NCBI GenBank assembly: GCA_021153325.1
Contig: JAGKTQ010000033.1
Location: 1-24,155 of the forward strand
DNA from: Lachnospiraceae bacterium
GTDB taxonomy: Bacteria; Bacillota; Clostridia; Lachnospirales; Lachnospiraceae
DNA length: 24,155 bases
Direction: 5' to 3'
Shown here: positions 14,876 to 22,554 of the stretch, in pieces
Numbering within the stretch: position 1 is the stretch's first letter
How the letters are laid out: each line of letters begins with the position of its first letter
Notes under the pieces: model-generated
The model's input: the letters and a program-made list of their open reading frames with translations, nothing else
The model's database searches: none
What the model was told of the DNA's origin: nothing
Made by a program: the position numbers and the translations under genes

Positions 14876-16237
14876 ATGGCAGCGCAGATTTTGGCAGTAG
14901 GAATTTTCCTGCTGATGTTTGTATTAATTGTTATGGATAAAATTGAACGCCACATTGTAACATTATTATGTGGAAGTGCAACTTTTATTTTTGTATTTGG
15001 CTTATGCATGCGTAGCATGAATGCCATAACAGAAACATTGAATCTTAGAAATATTTTTACAGTAGGATTTTGGTACGAGGCCGGACAGTCGGCAGAAAAT
15101 GGAAGCGGAATCAACTGGGCAACGATTATCTTTATTGCCGGAATGATGATTATGGTAGAAGGAATGGCAAGAGCCGGATTTTTCCGTTGGTTGTGTCTGG
15201 CAATTGCAAAGGCAGTAAATTATCAGGTCGTTCCGATTTTTGTTACATTTATGATTATGTCAGGTATACTTGCCATGTTCATTGACAGTATTACGGTTAT
15301 TCTGTTCTTGGCAGCAGTTACCATAGAACTTGCAAGGGTTCTTAAGTTTAATCCAGTACCGGTAATTTTAGCAGAAGTATTTTGTGCGAATCTGGGTGGT
15401 TCAGCAACGATGTGTGGTGACCCGCCAAACATTATTATTGGTACTTCACTTGGATATTCTTTCGGAGACTTTATTTCAAACACTGGTGTAATGGCAGGAA
15501 TTTCTATGATCTTCATAGTAATTTATTTTTACTTCTGTTTCCGTGGAGAGTTAAGAAAGAGCACAGTAGCAGCAAGTAATGGGGAAAAGGTTTCTTATCC
15601 TGATCCAAAAGATGCTATTACAAATAAGAAAGACTTTGTACTTAGCTGTATTATTTTCTTATGTGCAGTTGTGATGTTGGTAACACATGCACAGACAGGA
15701 CTTACGGTTGCATTTATTGGTACATTTATTGGAATCATTACTCTTCTTGCAGCAGGAAAAGATGCTTTGACATTGATAAAGAAGGTTGATTATAAGACAC
15801 TTTTGTTCTTTATCGGTTTATTTATGGTAGTAGGCGGACTGGAATTAACTGGTATTTTGGAAGTAATTGCTTCCTTCATCGGAAAAATCAGTAATGGAAA
15901 TGTTCTTTTAATGGTAGCGATCATTATGTTCTTGTCAGCTTTTGCAAGTGCTTTTGTAGATAATATTCCATTTGCGGCAACTATGATTCCGGTCATTCAG
16001 AGCCTTGCTATTACAGAAAATGCAAGTCTTGATATTTTAGCATGGGCATTGTCTATGGGTACTGATGTCGGTGGAAGTGCAACACCTATCGGAGCATCCG
16101 CAAATGTAGTTGGAACTTCCGTTGCAGCAAAAGAAGGATACCCGATTGGCTGGGGACAGTACTGTAAGACAGCAGTTCCTGCCACACTGATTGTTTTAGT
16201 AATTTCCATGGTTTGTATAGTGGTTCGCTATTTTTAG
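14876..16237 (+). CDS. Ion-transporter-superfamily permease (ArsB/NhaD/SLC13-like)
   Basis: A 453-residue integral membrane protein with about 11-12 hydrophobic helices. The two inverted repeats each carry the superfamily's hairpin motif: GGSATMCGDPPNIIIGTSLGYSFGDF in the first half (shown broken here as GGSATMCGDPPN and IIIGTSLGYSF) and GGSATPIGASANVVGTS in the second, with FVDNIPFAATMIPV before it. These occur in arsenite, sodium/proton and dicarboxylate transporters; the substrate cannot be assigned from the sequence, and there is no arsenic-resistance gene nearby. The ATG at 14876 is chosen because GAGGAGG precedes it by 6 nt; an in-frame ATG at 14861 lies in front of that site. It is followed after 18 nt by a cytidylate-kinase-like gene. 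Confidence 0.85.
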   Translation: MAAQILAVGIFLLMFVLIVMDKIERHIVTLLCGSATFIFVFGLCMRSMNAITETLNLRNIFTVGFWYEAGQSAENGSGINWATIIFIAGMMIMVEGMARAGFFRWLCLAIAKAVNYQVVPIFVTFMIMSGILAMFIDSITVILFLAAVTIELARVLKFNPVPVILAEVFCANLGGSATMCGDPPNIIIGTSLGYSFGDFISNTGVMAGISMIFIVIYFYFCFRGELRKSTVAASNGEKVSYPDPKDAITNKKDFVLSCIIFLCAVVMLVTHAQTGLTVAFIGTFIGIITLLAAGKDALTLIKKVDYKTLLFFIGLFMVVGGLELTGILEVIASFIGKISNGNVLLMVAIIMFLSAFASAFVDNIPFAATMIPVIQSLAITENASLDILAWALSMGTDVGGSATPIGASANVVGTSVAAKEGYPIGWGQYCKTAVPATLIVLVISMVCIVVRYF

Positions 16238-16255
16238 AACAGAAAGGATAGTCGT

Positions 16256-16861
16256 ATGGAAAAAAAGCAGGTAATTATTGCTATTGGGCGTGAATATGGA
16301 AGTGGCGGTCATGCGATTGCTGAAAAACTGGCAGAAAGATTTGAGCTGCCGTTCTATGACCATAATTTATTAGATGAAATTGCAAATGAAAAAAATATTG
16401 ATGTAAATAATCTTCAGAAATATGATGAAGTTCCTAGAAACAGACTTTTCTCAAGAACTGTGAAGGGATACAGCAATTCACCGGAAGAGGTCATTGCAAA
16501 TATGCAGTTTGATTTTCTTCGTCAAAAAGCAGAAGCTGGTAATTCTTTTGTAGTAGTAGGTCGTTGTGCAGAAACTATATTAAAAGATTACAAAGGTCTT
16601 ATTTCTATTTTCATACTGGGTGATATGGACAAGAAAAAAGCCCGTGTTGCAGAAATTTATAATATGTCCGAGACAGCAGCAGAAAGCAAGATCATGCGTC
16701 ATGACAAAAAACGTAAGTCCTATCACAATTATTACTGTGAAGGAAAATGGGGCGATTCCCGTAATTACGATCTGACCATTAACAGTAGCAAGATGGGAAT
16801 TGAAGGAACAAAAGATATTCTTGAGGAATATATCAAAGGTAGAATGGAAACTTTCGATTAA
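16256..16861 (+). CDS. Cytidylate-kinase-like family protein
   Basis: A 201-residue P-loop protein of the cytidylate-kinase-like family, distinct from the housekeeping Cmk. The nucleotide loop is IGREYGSGGHAIAEKLAERF, whose GREYGSGG sequence is the family signature. FYDHNLLDEIA and VVVGRCAETIL are further family motifs, and MRHDKKRKSYHNYY corresponds to the lid. Members are common in gut Clostridia, often beside transporters or regulators; what they phosphorylate has not been established as far as I know. It lies 18 nt after the permease and is probably transcribed with it. AGAAAGGA precedes the ATG, and a strong terminator follows. Confidence 0.82.
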   Translation: MEKKQVIIAIGREYGSGGHAIAEKLAERFELPFYDHNLLDEIANEKNIDVNNLQKYDEVPRNRLFSRTVKGYSNSPEEVIANMQFDFLRQKAEAGNSFVVVGRCAETILKDYKGLISIFILGDMDKKKARVAEIYNMSETAAESKIMRHDKKRKSYHNYYCEGKWGDSRNYDLTINSSKMGIEGTKDILEEYIKGRMETFD

Positions 16862-16867
16862 GTAAAG

Positions 16868-16897
16868 AGTCCTTCGTCAAAAGGCGAAGGACTTTTT
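16868..16897 (+). terminator. Strong intrinsic terminator after the cytidylate-kinase-like gene
   Basis: AGTCCTTCG (16868-16876) pairs perfectly with CGAAGGACT (16885-16893) over an 8-nt loop and runs into TTTTT. Confidence 0.9.
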
Positions 16898-16931
16898 GTA
16901 ATATAGATAAAGCCAAAAAGAGAGGACAGAT

Positions 16932-17771
16932 ATGGCAGGAAAATTATTTCTATGTGCGACACCAATTGGAAACTTGGGAGATATGACACCGCGTGTAGTG
17001 GAAACATTACAGGAGGCGGATATCATTGCAGCGGAGGACACACGCAACAGCATCAAACTGCTCAATCACTTCGGAATCAATACTCCTATGACCAGTTATC
17101 ATGAATACAATAAAGTAGATAAAGCAAAAACATTGATTGCACAAATGCAGGAAGGCAAAAATGTGGCATTGATCACCGATGCCGGAACACCTGCCATATC
17201 AGATCCGGGAGAAGTTCTGGTGCAGATGTGCCATGCATCTGGGATTATTGTAACGTCTCTTCCAGGTCCGGCAGCCTGTATTACAGCTTTGACACTTTCA
17301 GGCCTTAGTACGAGAAGATTTTGCTTTGAAGGATTTCTTCCTTCGGATAAAAAGGAAAAGAAAGTAATCTTGGAAGAGCTGAAAGAAGAAAGCCGTACTA
17401 TGATCTTGTATGAGGCGCCTCATCATTTAAAACGTACGTTGGAAGAATTGTATGAGACAATCGGTAACCGCCGTATTACTCTTTGCAGGGAATTAACAAA
17501 GAAATTTGAAACGATCATGCCAACTACTTTGGAAGAAGCATTGCGTTTTTATGAAGAGGAAGAGCCACGAGGAGAGTATGTACTTGTATTGGAAGGAAAG
17601 AGTCTTGTAGAAAAGCAAAAGGAAAAGGAAGCTGGCTGGCAGGAAATGAGCATTGAAGAGCATATGGCATTTTATGAAAATCAAGGCATAGATAGGAAGG
17701 ATGCTATGAAGCAGGTGGCGAAGGACAGAGGCGTATCGAAGAGGGAGATTTATCAATATTTGTTAGGATAA
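16932..17771 (+). CDS. rsmI: 16S rRNA (cytidine(1402)-2'-O)-methyltransferase
   Basis: A 279-residue tetrapyrrole-methylase-fold enzyme that 2'-O-methylates C1402 of 16S rRNA in the decoding centre. The N-terminal GKLFLCATPIGNLGDMTPR, the EDTRNSIKLLNHFGI segment, LITDAGTPAISDPGE and SLPGPAACITALTLSGL are all characteristic of RsmI. The C-terminal extension (YENQGIDRKDAMKQVAKDRGVSKREIY) is the usual helical domain. GAGAGGA precedes the ATG. In Bacillus this gene (yabC) lies two genes after trmN6 (yabB), with only yazA between; here three other genes intervene. Its own promoter between 16898 and 16931 is not clear. It ends just before the hairpin at 17784-17817. Confidence 0.95.
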   Translation: MAGKLFLCATPIGNLGDMTPRVVETLQEADIIAAEDTRNSIKLLNHFGINTPMTSYHEYNKVDKAKTLIAQMQEGKNVALITDAGTPAISDPGEVLVQMCHASGIIVTSLPGPAACITALTLSGLSTRRFCFEGFLPSDKKEKKVILEELKEESRTMILYEAPHHLKRTLEELYETIGNRRITLCRELTKKFETIMPTTLEEALRFYEEEEPRGEYVLVLEGKSLVEKQKEKEAGWQEMSIEEHMAFYENQGIDRKDAMKQVAKDRGVSKREIYQYLLG

Positions 17772-17783
17772 AAGAATAATATT

Positions 17784-17821
17784 GAAAATTTGTTAACATT
17801 AGTGTTGACAAATTTTCTTTT
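17784..17821 (+). terminator. Hairpin after rsmI overlapping the acpP promoter
   Basis: GAAAATTTGTTAACA (17784-17798) pairs with TGTTGACAAATTTTC (17803-17817) to give a 15-bp stem with one G-U and a 4-nt loop, followed by TTTT. As an AT-rich intrinsic terminator it would end rsmI transcription. Its right arm contains the TTGACA -35 box of acpP, so the same bases could also be a DNA-binding palindrome. Confidence 0.6.
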
Positions 17822-17833
17822 ACCAAATATACT
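17805..17833 (+). promoter_or_regulatory. Promoter of the fatty acid synthesis operon (acpP)
   Basis: A consensus TTGACA (17805-17810), an exact 17-bp spacer and TATACT (17828-17833). Transcription would begin near 17840, inside the operator described next, leaving a leader of about 50 nt with an AAGGAG ribosome site. Confidence 0.85.
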
Positions 17834-17845
17834 TTGAATGTCAAA
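17833..17845 (+). promoter_or_regulatory. FabT-like operator before acpP
   Basis: TTTGAATGTCAAA is a perfect TTTGA-N3-TCAAA palindrome overlapping the last base of the -10 box and the expected transcription start. It matches the known operator form of FabT, the MarR-family repressor of fatty acid synthesis in streptococci and relatives. The same motif recurs before fabD. No FapR-type box (TTAGTACCTA repeats) is present. Confidence 0.7.
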
Positions 17846-17891
17846 CTATTTTGGAAACAAATCAAAAATAAACAATAGTAAGGAGAATATT

Positions 17892-18125
17892 ATGTTAGAA
17901 AGAGTAAAAGAAATCATTCAGGAACAGTTAAACTTAGACGGAGTAGAAATCACAGAAGCATCTTCTTTTAAAGATGATTTAGGTGCAGACTCTCTTGACT
18001 TATTTGAATTAGTTATGGCTTTTGAAGAAGAATACGGAATTGAAATTCCTTCTGAAGACTTAGAGCAGATCACAACAGTTGGTGCTGTTATCGAATATAT
18101 GAAAAGCAAAGGTGTAGAGGCATAA
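17892..18125 (+). CDS. acpP: Acyl carrier protein
   Basis: A 77-residue acidic protein that carries growing acyl chains on a phosphopantetheine arm. The attachment serine is S34 in LGADSLDLFELVMAFEEEY, the canonical DSL motif. The start at 17892 follows AAGGAG with 6 nt spacing; an in-frame ATG at 17838 falls inside the operator and near the transcription start and is rejected. First gene of the fab operon. The stop codon is directly followed by the fabK start. Confidence 0.97.
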   Translation: MLERVKEIIQEQLNLDGVEITEASSFKDDLGADSLDLFELVMAFEEEYGIEIPSEDLEQITTVGAVIEYMKSKGVEA

Positions 18126-19049
18126 ATGAAAACTAGGGTAACGGAATTGCTCGGAATAGAATATCCAATTATTCAGGGCGGTATGGCTTGGGTTGCTGAT
18201 CATCATTTGGCGGCAGCCGTTGCCAATGCAGGAGGTCTTGGACTGATTGGTGCCGGTGGAGCACCAGCGGATTTCGTCCGGGAACAGATAAGAAAAGCAA
18301 AAGAACTGACAGATAAACCATTTGGTGTAAATGTTATGTTGATGAATCCAGAAGCAGATGCCATTGCACAGACTATCGTGGATGAAGGGGTTAAGGTTGT
18401 AACGACTGGTGCCGGAAATCCTGGTAAGTATATGGCAATGTGGAAGGAAGCAGGCGTTAAGGTCATTCCAGTTGTAGCAAGTGTTGCACTGGCTAAAATG
18501 ATGGAAAGAGCCGGAGCAGATGCCGTTGTGGCAGAAGGTACAGAGTCCGGTGGACATATAGGTTCTGCTACAACTATGACATTAGTTCCACAGGTAGTAG
18601 ATGCAGTAAATATTCCAGTTATTGCAGCTGGTGGTATTGCAGATGGAAGAGGTTTTGCAGCAGCTATGATGCTTGGTGCAGAAGCCGTACAGATGGGAAC
18701 ACGTTTTACGGTTGCAACAGAGGCTATTACACATGCGAACTATAAAGCGCAGGTTATCAAAGCAAAGGATATTGACTCTGAAGTTACAGGTATGAGTCAT
18801 GGACACCCAGTACGTCAGATTCGTAATAAGATGACGAGAGAATATTTACAGAAAGAAAAAGATGGCGCTTCTATGGAAGAGTTGGAATATCTTACACTGG
18901 GTTCTTTAAGAAAGGCTGTTGTAGAAGGTGACGTAGTGAACGGAACCGTTATGGCAGGTCAGATTGCCGGATTGGTCAAGAAAGAGCAGACTTGTTCGGA
19001 GATCATTGAAGAGATCATGAAAGAGGCTGGGGAGCTTTTACATAGATAA
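18126..19049 (+). CDS. fabK: Enoyl-ACP reductase II (FabK, FMN-dependent)
   Basis: A 307-residue flavoprotein catalysing the last reduction of each elongation cycle, in place of the triclosan-sensitive FabI. The N-terminal IIQGGMAWVADHHLAAAVANAGG, DKPFGVNVMLMNP, KVVTTGAGNPGKYM, EGTESGGHIGSATTMTLVPQV with catalytic histidine 144, and AAGGIADGRGFAAAMMLGAEAVQMGTRF (given in part) follow the Streptococcus pneumoniae enzyme closely. GAGG lies 6 nt before the ATG, which abuts the acpP stop. A terminator-like hairpin follows at 19078-19112, before fabD. A second, more distant FabK/NMO-family protein is encoded later in the operon at 22551-23618. Confidence 0.95.
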   Translation: MKTRVTELLGIEYPIIQGGMAWVADHHLAAAVANAGGLGLIGAGGAPADFVREQIRKAKELTDKPFGVNVMLMNPEADAIAQTIVDEGVKVVTTGAGNPGKYMAMWKEAGVKVIPVVASVALAKMMERAGADAVVAEGTESGGHIGSATTMTLVPQVVDAVNIPVIAAGGIADGRGFAAAMMLGAEAVQMGTRFTVATEAITHANYKAQVIKAKDIDSEVTGMSHGHPVRQIRNKMTREYLQKEKDGASMEELEYLTLGSLRKAVVEGDVVNGTVMAGQIAGLVKKEQTCSEIIEEIMKEAGELLHR

Positions 19050-19077
19050 ATTTATTTATGAAAAATACGTAATGAAA

Positions 19078-19112
19078 GCTGCTGCATGGGGGAGATGCAG
19101 CAGCGAATTTTT
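19078..19112 (+). terminator. Internal terminator/attenuator between fabK and fabD
   Basis: GCTGCTGCAT (19078-19087) pairs perfectly with ATGCAGCAGC (19095-19104) over a 7-nt loop, followed by GAATTTTTA. It would lower transcription of fabD onward relative to acpP-fabK. Confidence 0.75.
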
Positions 19113-19117
19113 ATAAA

Positions 19118-19135
19118 AATACTTTGAAATTCAAA
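19118..19135 (+). promoter_or_regulatory. Second FabT-like operator with -10-like box, before fabD
   Basis: TTTGAAATTCAAA (19123-19135) is again TTTGA-N3-TCAAA, preceded by AATACT (19118-19123), which overlaps it by one base exactly as at acpP. The 21 bases ending with the palindrome differ from those at acpP at only about three positions. No good -35 box is visible; position -35 would lie within the hairpin's right arm. So this may be a weak internal promoter, or a repressor site alone. Confidence 0.6.
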
Positions 19136-19157
19136 TAAAATGAAAAGGAAGAATATT

Positions 19158-20075
19158 ATGGGTAAGACAGCATTTATATTCCCAGGACAGGGAGCACAAT
19201 ATGTAGGAATGGCAAAAGATTTCTATGATACAATTCCTGTATGTCAGGAAACAATTAAATTGGCAGGAGAGGTAAGCGGACTTGATATGGAAGCACTTCT
19301 CTTTGAAGAAAATGAAAACATTAATATTACAGAATATACACAGATAGCTATGCTTGCAGCAGAAGCAGCTATGCTTAAGGCAGTGGAAGAGAAAGGTATC
19401 AAACCAGATGTTACAGCAGGTTTAAGCCTTGGTGAATATGGTGCTCTTCTGACAGCAGGAGTTATGGATTTGGCAGATGTTTTCCGTTTAGTAAGAAAAC
19501 GTGGTATTTATATGCAGGAAGAATATCCGCAGGGTGGTGCAATGAGCGCTATTCTCGGTTTAGATACAGATACAATTGAGAAAATTTGTGAAGAAACAGA
19601 AGGTCAGGTCAGCGTAGCAAATTACAACTGCCCGGGACAGACTGTTATCACAGGTGAAGAAAATGCAGTAGCAAGGGCAGCAGAGAAGCTTGCAGAAGCA
19701 GGAGCAAAGAGATGTGTTTCCTTAAAAGTAAGTGGTCCTTTCCATTCTCCATTACTTGCAGGTGCAGGAGAAAAATTAAAAGTGGAATTAGAAAATGTTA
19801 CTGTAAATGATATAAAAGTTCCTTATCTTGCAAATGTAACCGCTGACTATGTAACAGATAAGGCGCAGGTGAAAGATTTACTTGCACGTCAGGTCGCATC
19901 TTCTGTACGTTGGCAGCAGAGTGTAGAAAAAATGATTGCAGACGGTGTTACTACTTTTATTGAAATTGGACCAGGTAAAACATTGGCAGGATTTATGCGT
20001 AAGATCAATAGAGATGTAACAGTGATCAATATTGAAAAAGTAGAAGATTTAGAGAAATTAGAAGCTTTGAAATAA
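19158..20075 (+). CDS. fabD: Malonyl-CoA:ACP transacylase
   Basis: A 305-residue acyltransferase moving malonyl groups from CoA to acyl carrier protein. FPGQGAQYVGMAKD opens the protein; the nucleophile is serine 90 in AGLSLGEYGAL (leucine replaces the more usual histidine before the serine); the catalytic histidine is in VSGPFHSPLLAGAG; GPGKTLAGFM closes it. The ATG at 19158 follows AAGGAAG and is preferred over an in-frame ATG at 19140, which would place the ribosome site inside the gene. It is separated from fabK by 108 nt holding a hairpin and a FabT-like operator, so it may start a second transcription segment. Confidence 0.96.
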   Translation: MGKTAFIFPGQGAQYVGMAKDFYDTIPVCQETIKLAGEVSGLDMEALLFEENENINITEYTQIAMLAAEAAMLKAVEEKGIKPDVTAGLSLGEYGALLTAGVMDLADVFRLVRKRGIYMQEEYPQGGAMSAILGLDTDTIEKICEETEGQVSVANYNCPGQTVITGEENAVARAAEKLAEAGAKRCVSLKVSGPFHSPLLAGAGEKLKVELENVTVNDIKVPYLANVTADYVTDKAQVKDLLARQVASSVRWQQSVEKMIADGVTTFIEIGPGKTLAGFMRKINRDVTVINIEKVEDLEKLEALK

Positions 20076-20100
20076 ATATATGTAAAAGGAGGATGACAGA

Positions 20101-20841
20101 ATGTTAAGCGGAAAAGTAGCATTAGTTACTGGAGCAAGTAGAGGAATCGGAAGAGAAATCGCGATTACTTTAGCTGAATATGGTGCATCTGTTATTGTAA
20201 ATTACAACGGTTCTAAAGAAAAAGCAGAAGAAGTTGTAGAAGAGATCAAGAAAAATGGTGGAACAGCAGAAAGTTATCAGTGTTCCGTAGCAGATGAAGC
20301 CGCATGCAAGACTATGATCGATGAAATGCTGGCAAAATATGGACGCATTGATATTCTTGTAAACAATGCCGGAATTACAAAAGATAATCTGGTAATGAAG
20401 ATCAGTGGCGAAGATTTTGATTCTGTTATTAATACAAATTTAAAGGGAACTTTTAATACTATAAAAGCAATGTATCGTGCATTTTTGAAACAAAAGAGTG
20501 GAAGGATCATCAATCTTTCCTCCGTTTCCGGTGTATTAGGAAATGCGGGACAGGCAAATTATGCAGCTTCTAAAGCGGGTGTTATTGGTCTTACAAAGAG
20601 TGTGGCAAGAGAGCTTGCAAGCAGAAATATTACAGTAAATGCAGTAGCACCAGGATTTATTGCAACTGATATGACAAATGCAATGTCTGATGCAGCAAAA
20701 GAAGCAACTTTAAATCAGATACCGTTAAAACGTATAGGACAGCCTAAAGAAATTGCAGAAATGGTAGCATTCCTTGCAAGTGATAAAGCAGCATACATTA
20801 CAGGACAGATTATTTCTGTAGATGGTGGTATGGCAATTTAA
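20101..20841 (+). CDS. fabG: 3-oxoacyl-ACP reductase
   Basis: A 246-residue short-chain dehydrogenase reducing beta-ketoacyl-ACP with NADPH. The cofactor loop is TGASRGIGREIA (residues 10-21), the NNAGIT strand is present, and the catalytic set is S141, Y154 and K158 in SSVSGVLGNAGQANYAASK. The C-terminal ITGQIISVDGGMAI is that of FabG. AAAGGAGGA precedes the ATG by 7-8 nt. It lies 25 nt after fabD and 25 nt before fabF. Confidence 0.97.
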   Translation: MLSGKVALVTGASRGIGREIAITLAEYGASVIVNYNGSKEKAEEVVEEIKKNGGTAESYQCSVADEAACKTMIDEMLAKYGRIDILVNNAGITKDNLVMKISGEDFDSVINTNLKGTFNTIKAMYRAFLKQKSGRIINLSSVSGVLGNAGQANYAASKAGVIGLTKSVARELASRNITVNAVAPGFIATDMTNAMSDAAKEATLNQIPLKRIGQPKEIAEMVAFLASDKAAYITGQIISVDGGMAI

Positions 20842-20866
20842 ATAAAAGAAAGGTCAGGTTAGTAAA

Positions 20867-22105
20867 ATGAGCAGACGTGTAGTAGTAACCGGTTTAGGAG
20901 CAATTACTCCTATCGGACTTAGTGTAGATGAATTTTGGGCAAGTGTAAAAGAAGGAAAAACAGGATTTGGTGAAATTACAAAATTTGATGCTTCCGAATA
21001 TAAATGTCATTTGGCAGCAGAAGTAAAAGGTTTTGAAGGAAAAAATTTCATGGATTTCAAAGCAGCAAAAAGAATGGAGCTTTTCTCACAGTATGCTGTA
21101 GCAGCAACAAAAGAAGCTTTAGAAGATGCTGGAATTGACTTGGAAAAAGAAGATCCATTTAAAGTAGGTGTTTCTGTAGGTTCAGGTATTGGTGCTTTAC
21201 AGGCAATGGAAAGAGAACATCAGAAATTATTAGAGAAAGGACCGAATAAGGTAAATCCTCTTTTAGTTCCTCTTATGATCTCCAATATGGCAGCAGGAAA
21301 CGTATCTATCCAGTTTGGTTTAAAAGGTAAAAATATCAACGTAGTAACAGCATGTGCAACAGGAACAAACTCTATCGGTGAAGCATTCCGTGCTGTTCAG
21401 TATGGTGAAGCAGATGTGATGGTAGCTGGCGGTACAGAAAGCAGCGTTACTCCTATTGGTATTGCAGGTTTCGCAGCACTTACAGCACTGACATCTTCTG
21501 ATGACCCAACAAGATGTTCTATTCCTTTCGATAAAGATAGAAGCGGTTTCGTTATGGGTGAAGGTTCTGCAATCGTAGTATTGGAAGAACTGGAACATGC
21601 AAAAAAACGTGGCGCTAAGATTTATGCTGAAGTAGTAGGATACGGATGCAGCGCAGATGCATTCCATATTACTTCCCCTGCAGAAGATGGTTCTGGTGCA
21701 GCAAAAGCAATGGAATATGCAATGGAAGATGCAGGAGTAACTCCACAGGATGTAACATATATTAATGCTCATGGAACAAGTACACATCACAATGATTTAT
21801 TTGAAACAAGAGCGATCAAATTAGCATTTGGTGATCAGGCAAAGAACTTAAAAATCAATTCTACTAAGTCTATGATCGGTCATTTACTTGGTGCAGCAGG
21901 TGCCATTGAATTTGTTACTTGCGTAAAAGAATTGGAAGAAGGATATATTCACCAGACTGTAGGTTTACAGAATCCAGACGAAGAATGCGACTTGGATTAC
22001 TGTAAAGAGCCTGTACAGGGAGACTTTGAATATGCATTATCCAACTCTCTTGGTTTCGGTGGACACAATGCAAGTATCTTAGTTAAGAAATATAAAGAAG
22101 ATTAG
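20867..22105 (+). CDS. fabF: 3-oxoacyl-ACP synthase II
   Basis: A 412-residue condensing enzyme that elongates acyl-ACP with malonyl-ACP. The catalytic triad is C163 (VTACATGTNS), H302 (NAHGTSTHHND) and H339 (KSMIGHLLGAAGA). RRVVVTGLGAITPIG at the start and SNSLGFGGHNASILVKK at the end are typical of FabF rather than FabB. Only 11 nt separate it from fabZ, so accB, which sits between these genes in many Clostridia and streptococci, is absent here. Confidence 0.97.
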   Translation: MSRRVVVTGLGAITPIGLSVDEFWASVKEGKTGFGEITKFDASEYKCHLAAEVKGFEGKNFMDFKAAKRMELFSQYAVAATKEALEDAGIDLEKEDPFKVGVSVGSGIGALQAMEREHQKLLEKGPNKVNPLLVPLMISNMAAGNVSIQFGLKGKNINVVTACATGTNSIGEAFRAVQYGEADVMVAGGTESSVTPIGIAGFAALTALTSSDDPTRCSIPFDKDRSGFVMGEGSAIVVLEELEHAKKRGAKIYAEVVGYGCSADAFHITSPAEDGSGAAKAMEYAMEDAGVTPQDVTYINAHGTSTHHNDLFETRAIKLAFGDQAKNLKINSTKSMIGHLLGAAGAIEFVTCVKELEEGYIHQTVGLQNPDEECDLDYCKEPVQGDFEYALSNSLGFGGHNASILVKKYKED

Positions 22106-22116
22106 GAGATTATGAG

Positions 22117-22554
22117 ATGGCAGTTCTTAGTACAAAGCAGATCATGGAAATTATTCCGCACAGACAGCCGTTTCTTTTGATTGATACAATTGAAGAACTG
22201 GAAAGCGGAAAAAGAGCAGTAGGAAAAAAATGTGTTACTTATAATGAGCCGTTTTTTGCAGGACATTTTCCACAGGAGCCTGTTATGCCGGGAGTACTTA
22301 TTGTAGAAGCATTAGCACAGGTAGGTGCAGTTGCAATTTTGAGTCAACCGGAATTTAAAGGAAAGACTGCTTATTTTGGTGCGATCAACTCTGCAAAGTT
22401 TAAAGGGAAAGTAGTACCGGGAGACGTTCTTCGCTTAGAGACAGAAATTATTAAAGTAAAAGGACCTATTGGTGTAGGAAGTGCAAAGGCATATGTAGGT
22501 GACAAATTAGTTACACAGGCAGAATTGACGTTTGCTATTGGAGAGAGCGTATGA
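22117..22554 (+). CDS. fabZ: 3-hydroxyacyl-ACP dehydratase
   Basis: A 145-residue hot-dog-fold dehydratase. The catalytic pair is H50 in FFAGHFPQEPVMPG and E64 in VLIVEALAQVGA, the FabZ (not FabA) form. IIPHRQPFLLID marks the N-terminus. AGGAG precedes the ATG by 8 nt. Its stop overlaps the next start by 4 nt (ATGA), so translation is likely coupled. No fabM or fabN candidate is visible, so how unsaturated chains are made is not shown here. Confidence 0.96.
   Translation: MAVLSTKQIMEIIPHRQPFLLIDTIEELESGKRAVGKKCVTYNEPFFAGHFPQEPVMPGVLIVEALAQVGAVAILSQPEFKGKTAYFGAINSAKFKGKVVPGDVLRLETEIIKVKGPIGVGSAKAYVGDKLVTQAELTFAIGESV

Noticed and set aside
17838..17891. In-frame upstream ATG for acyl carrier protein
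   Set aside because: It lies within the operator at the transcription start, and the added residues are not found in acyl carrier proteins; ATG 17892 has AAGGAG.
17772..17891. FapR-type control of the fab operon
   Set aside because: No TTAGTACCTA-like repeats are present; the TTTGA-N3-TCAAA palindromes fit FabT instead.
21320..21790. Long - strand open frame (156 codons) opposite fabF
   Set aside because: It lies wholly inside a certain gene, is rich in Cys, Ser and Thr as expected for an antisense frame of GCA/ACA-rich coding DNA, and has no recognisable motif.
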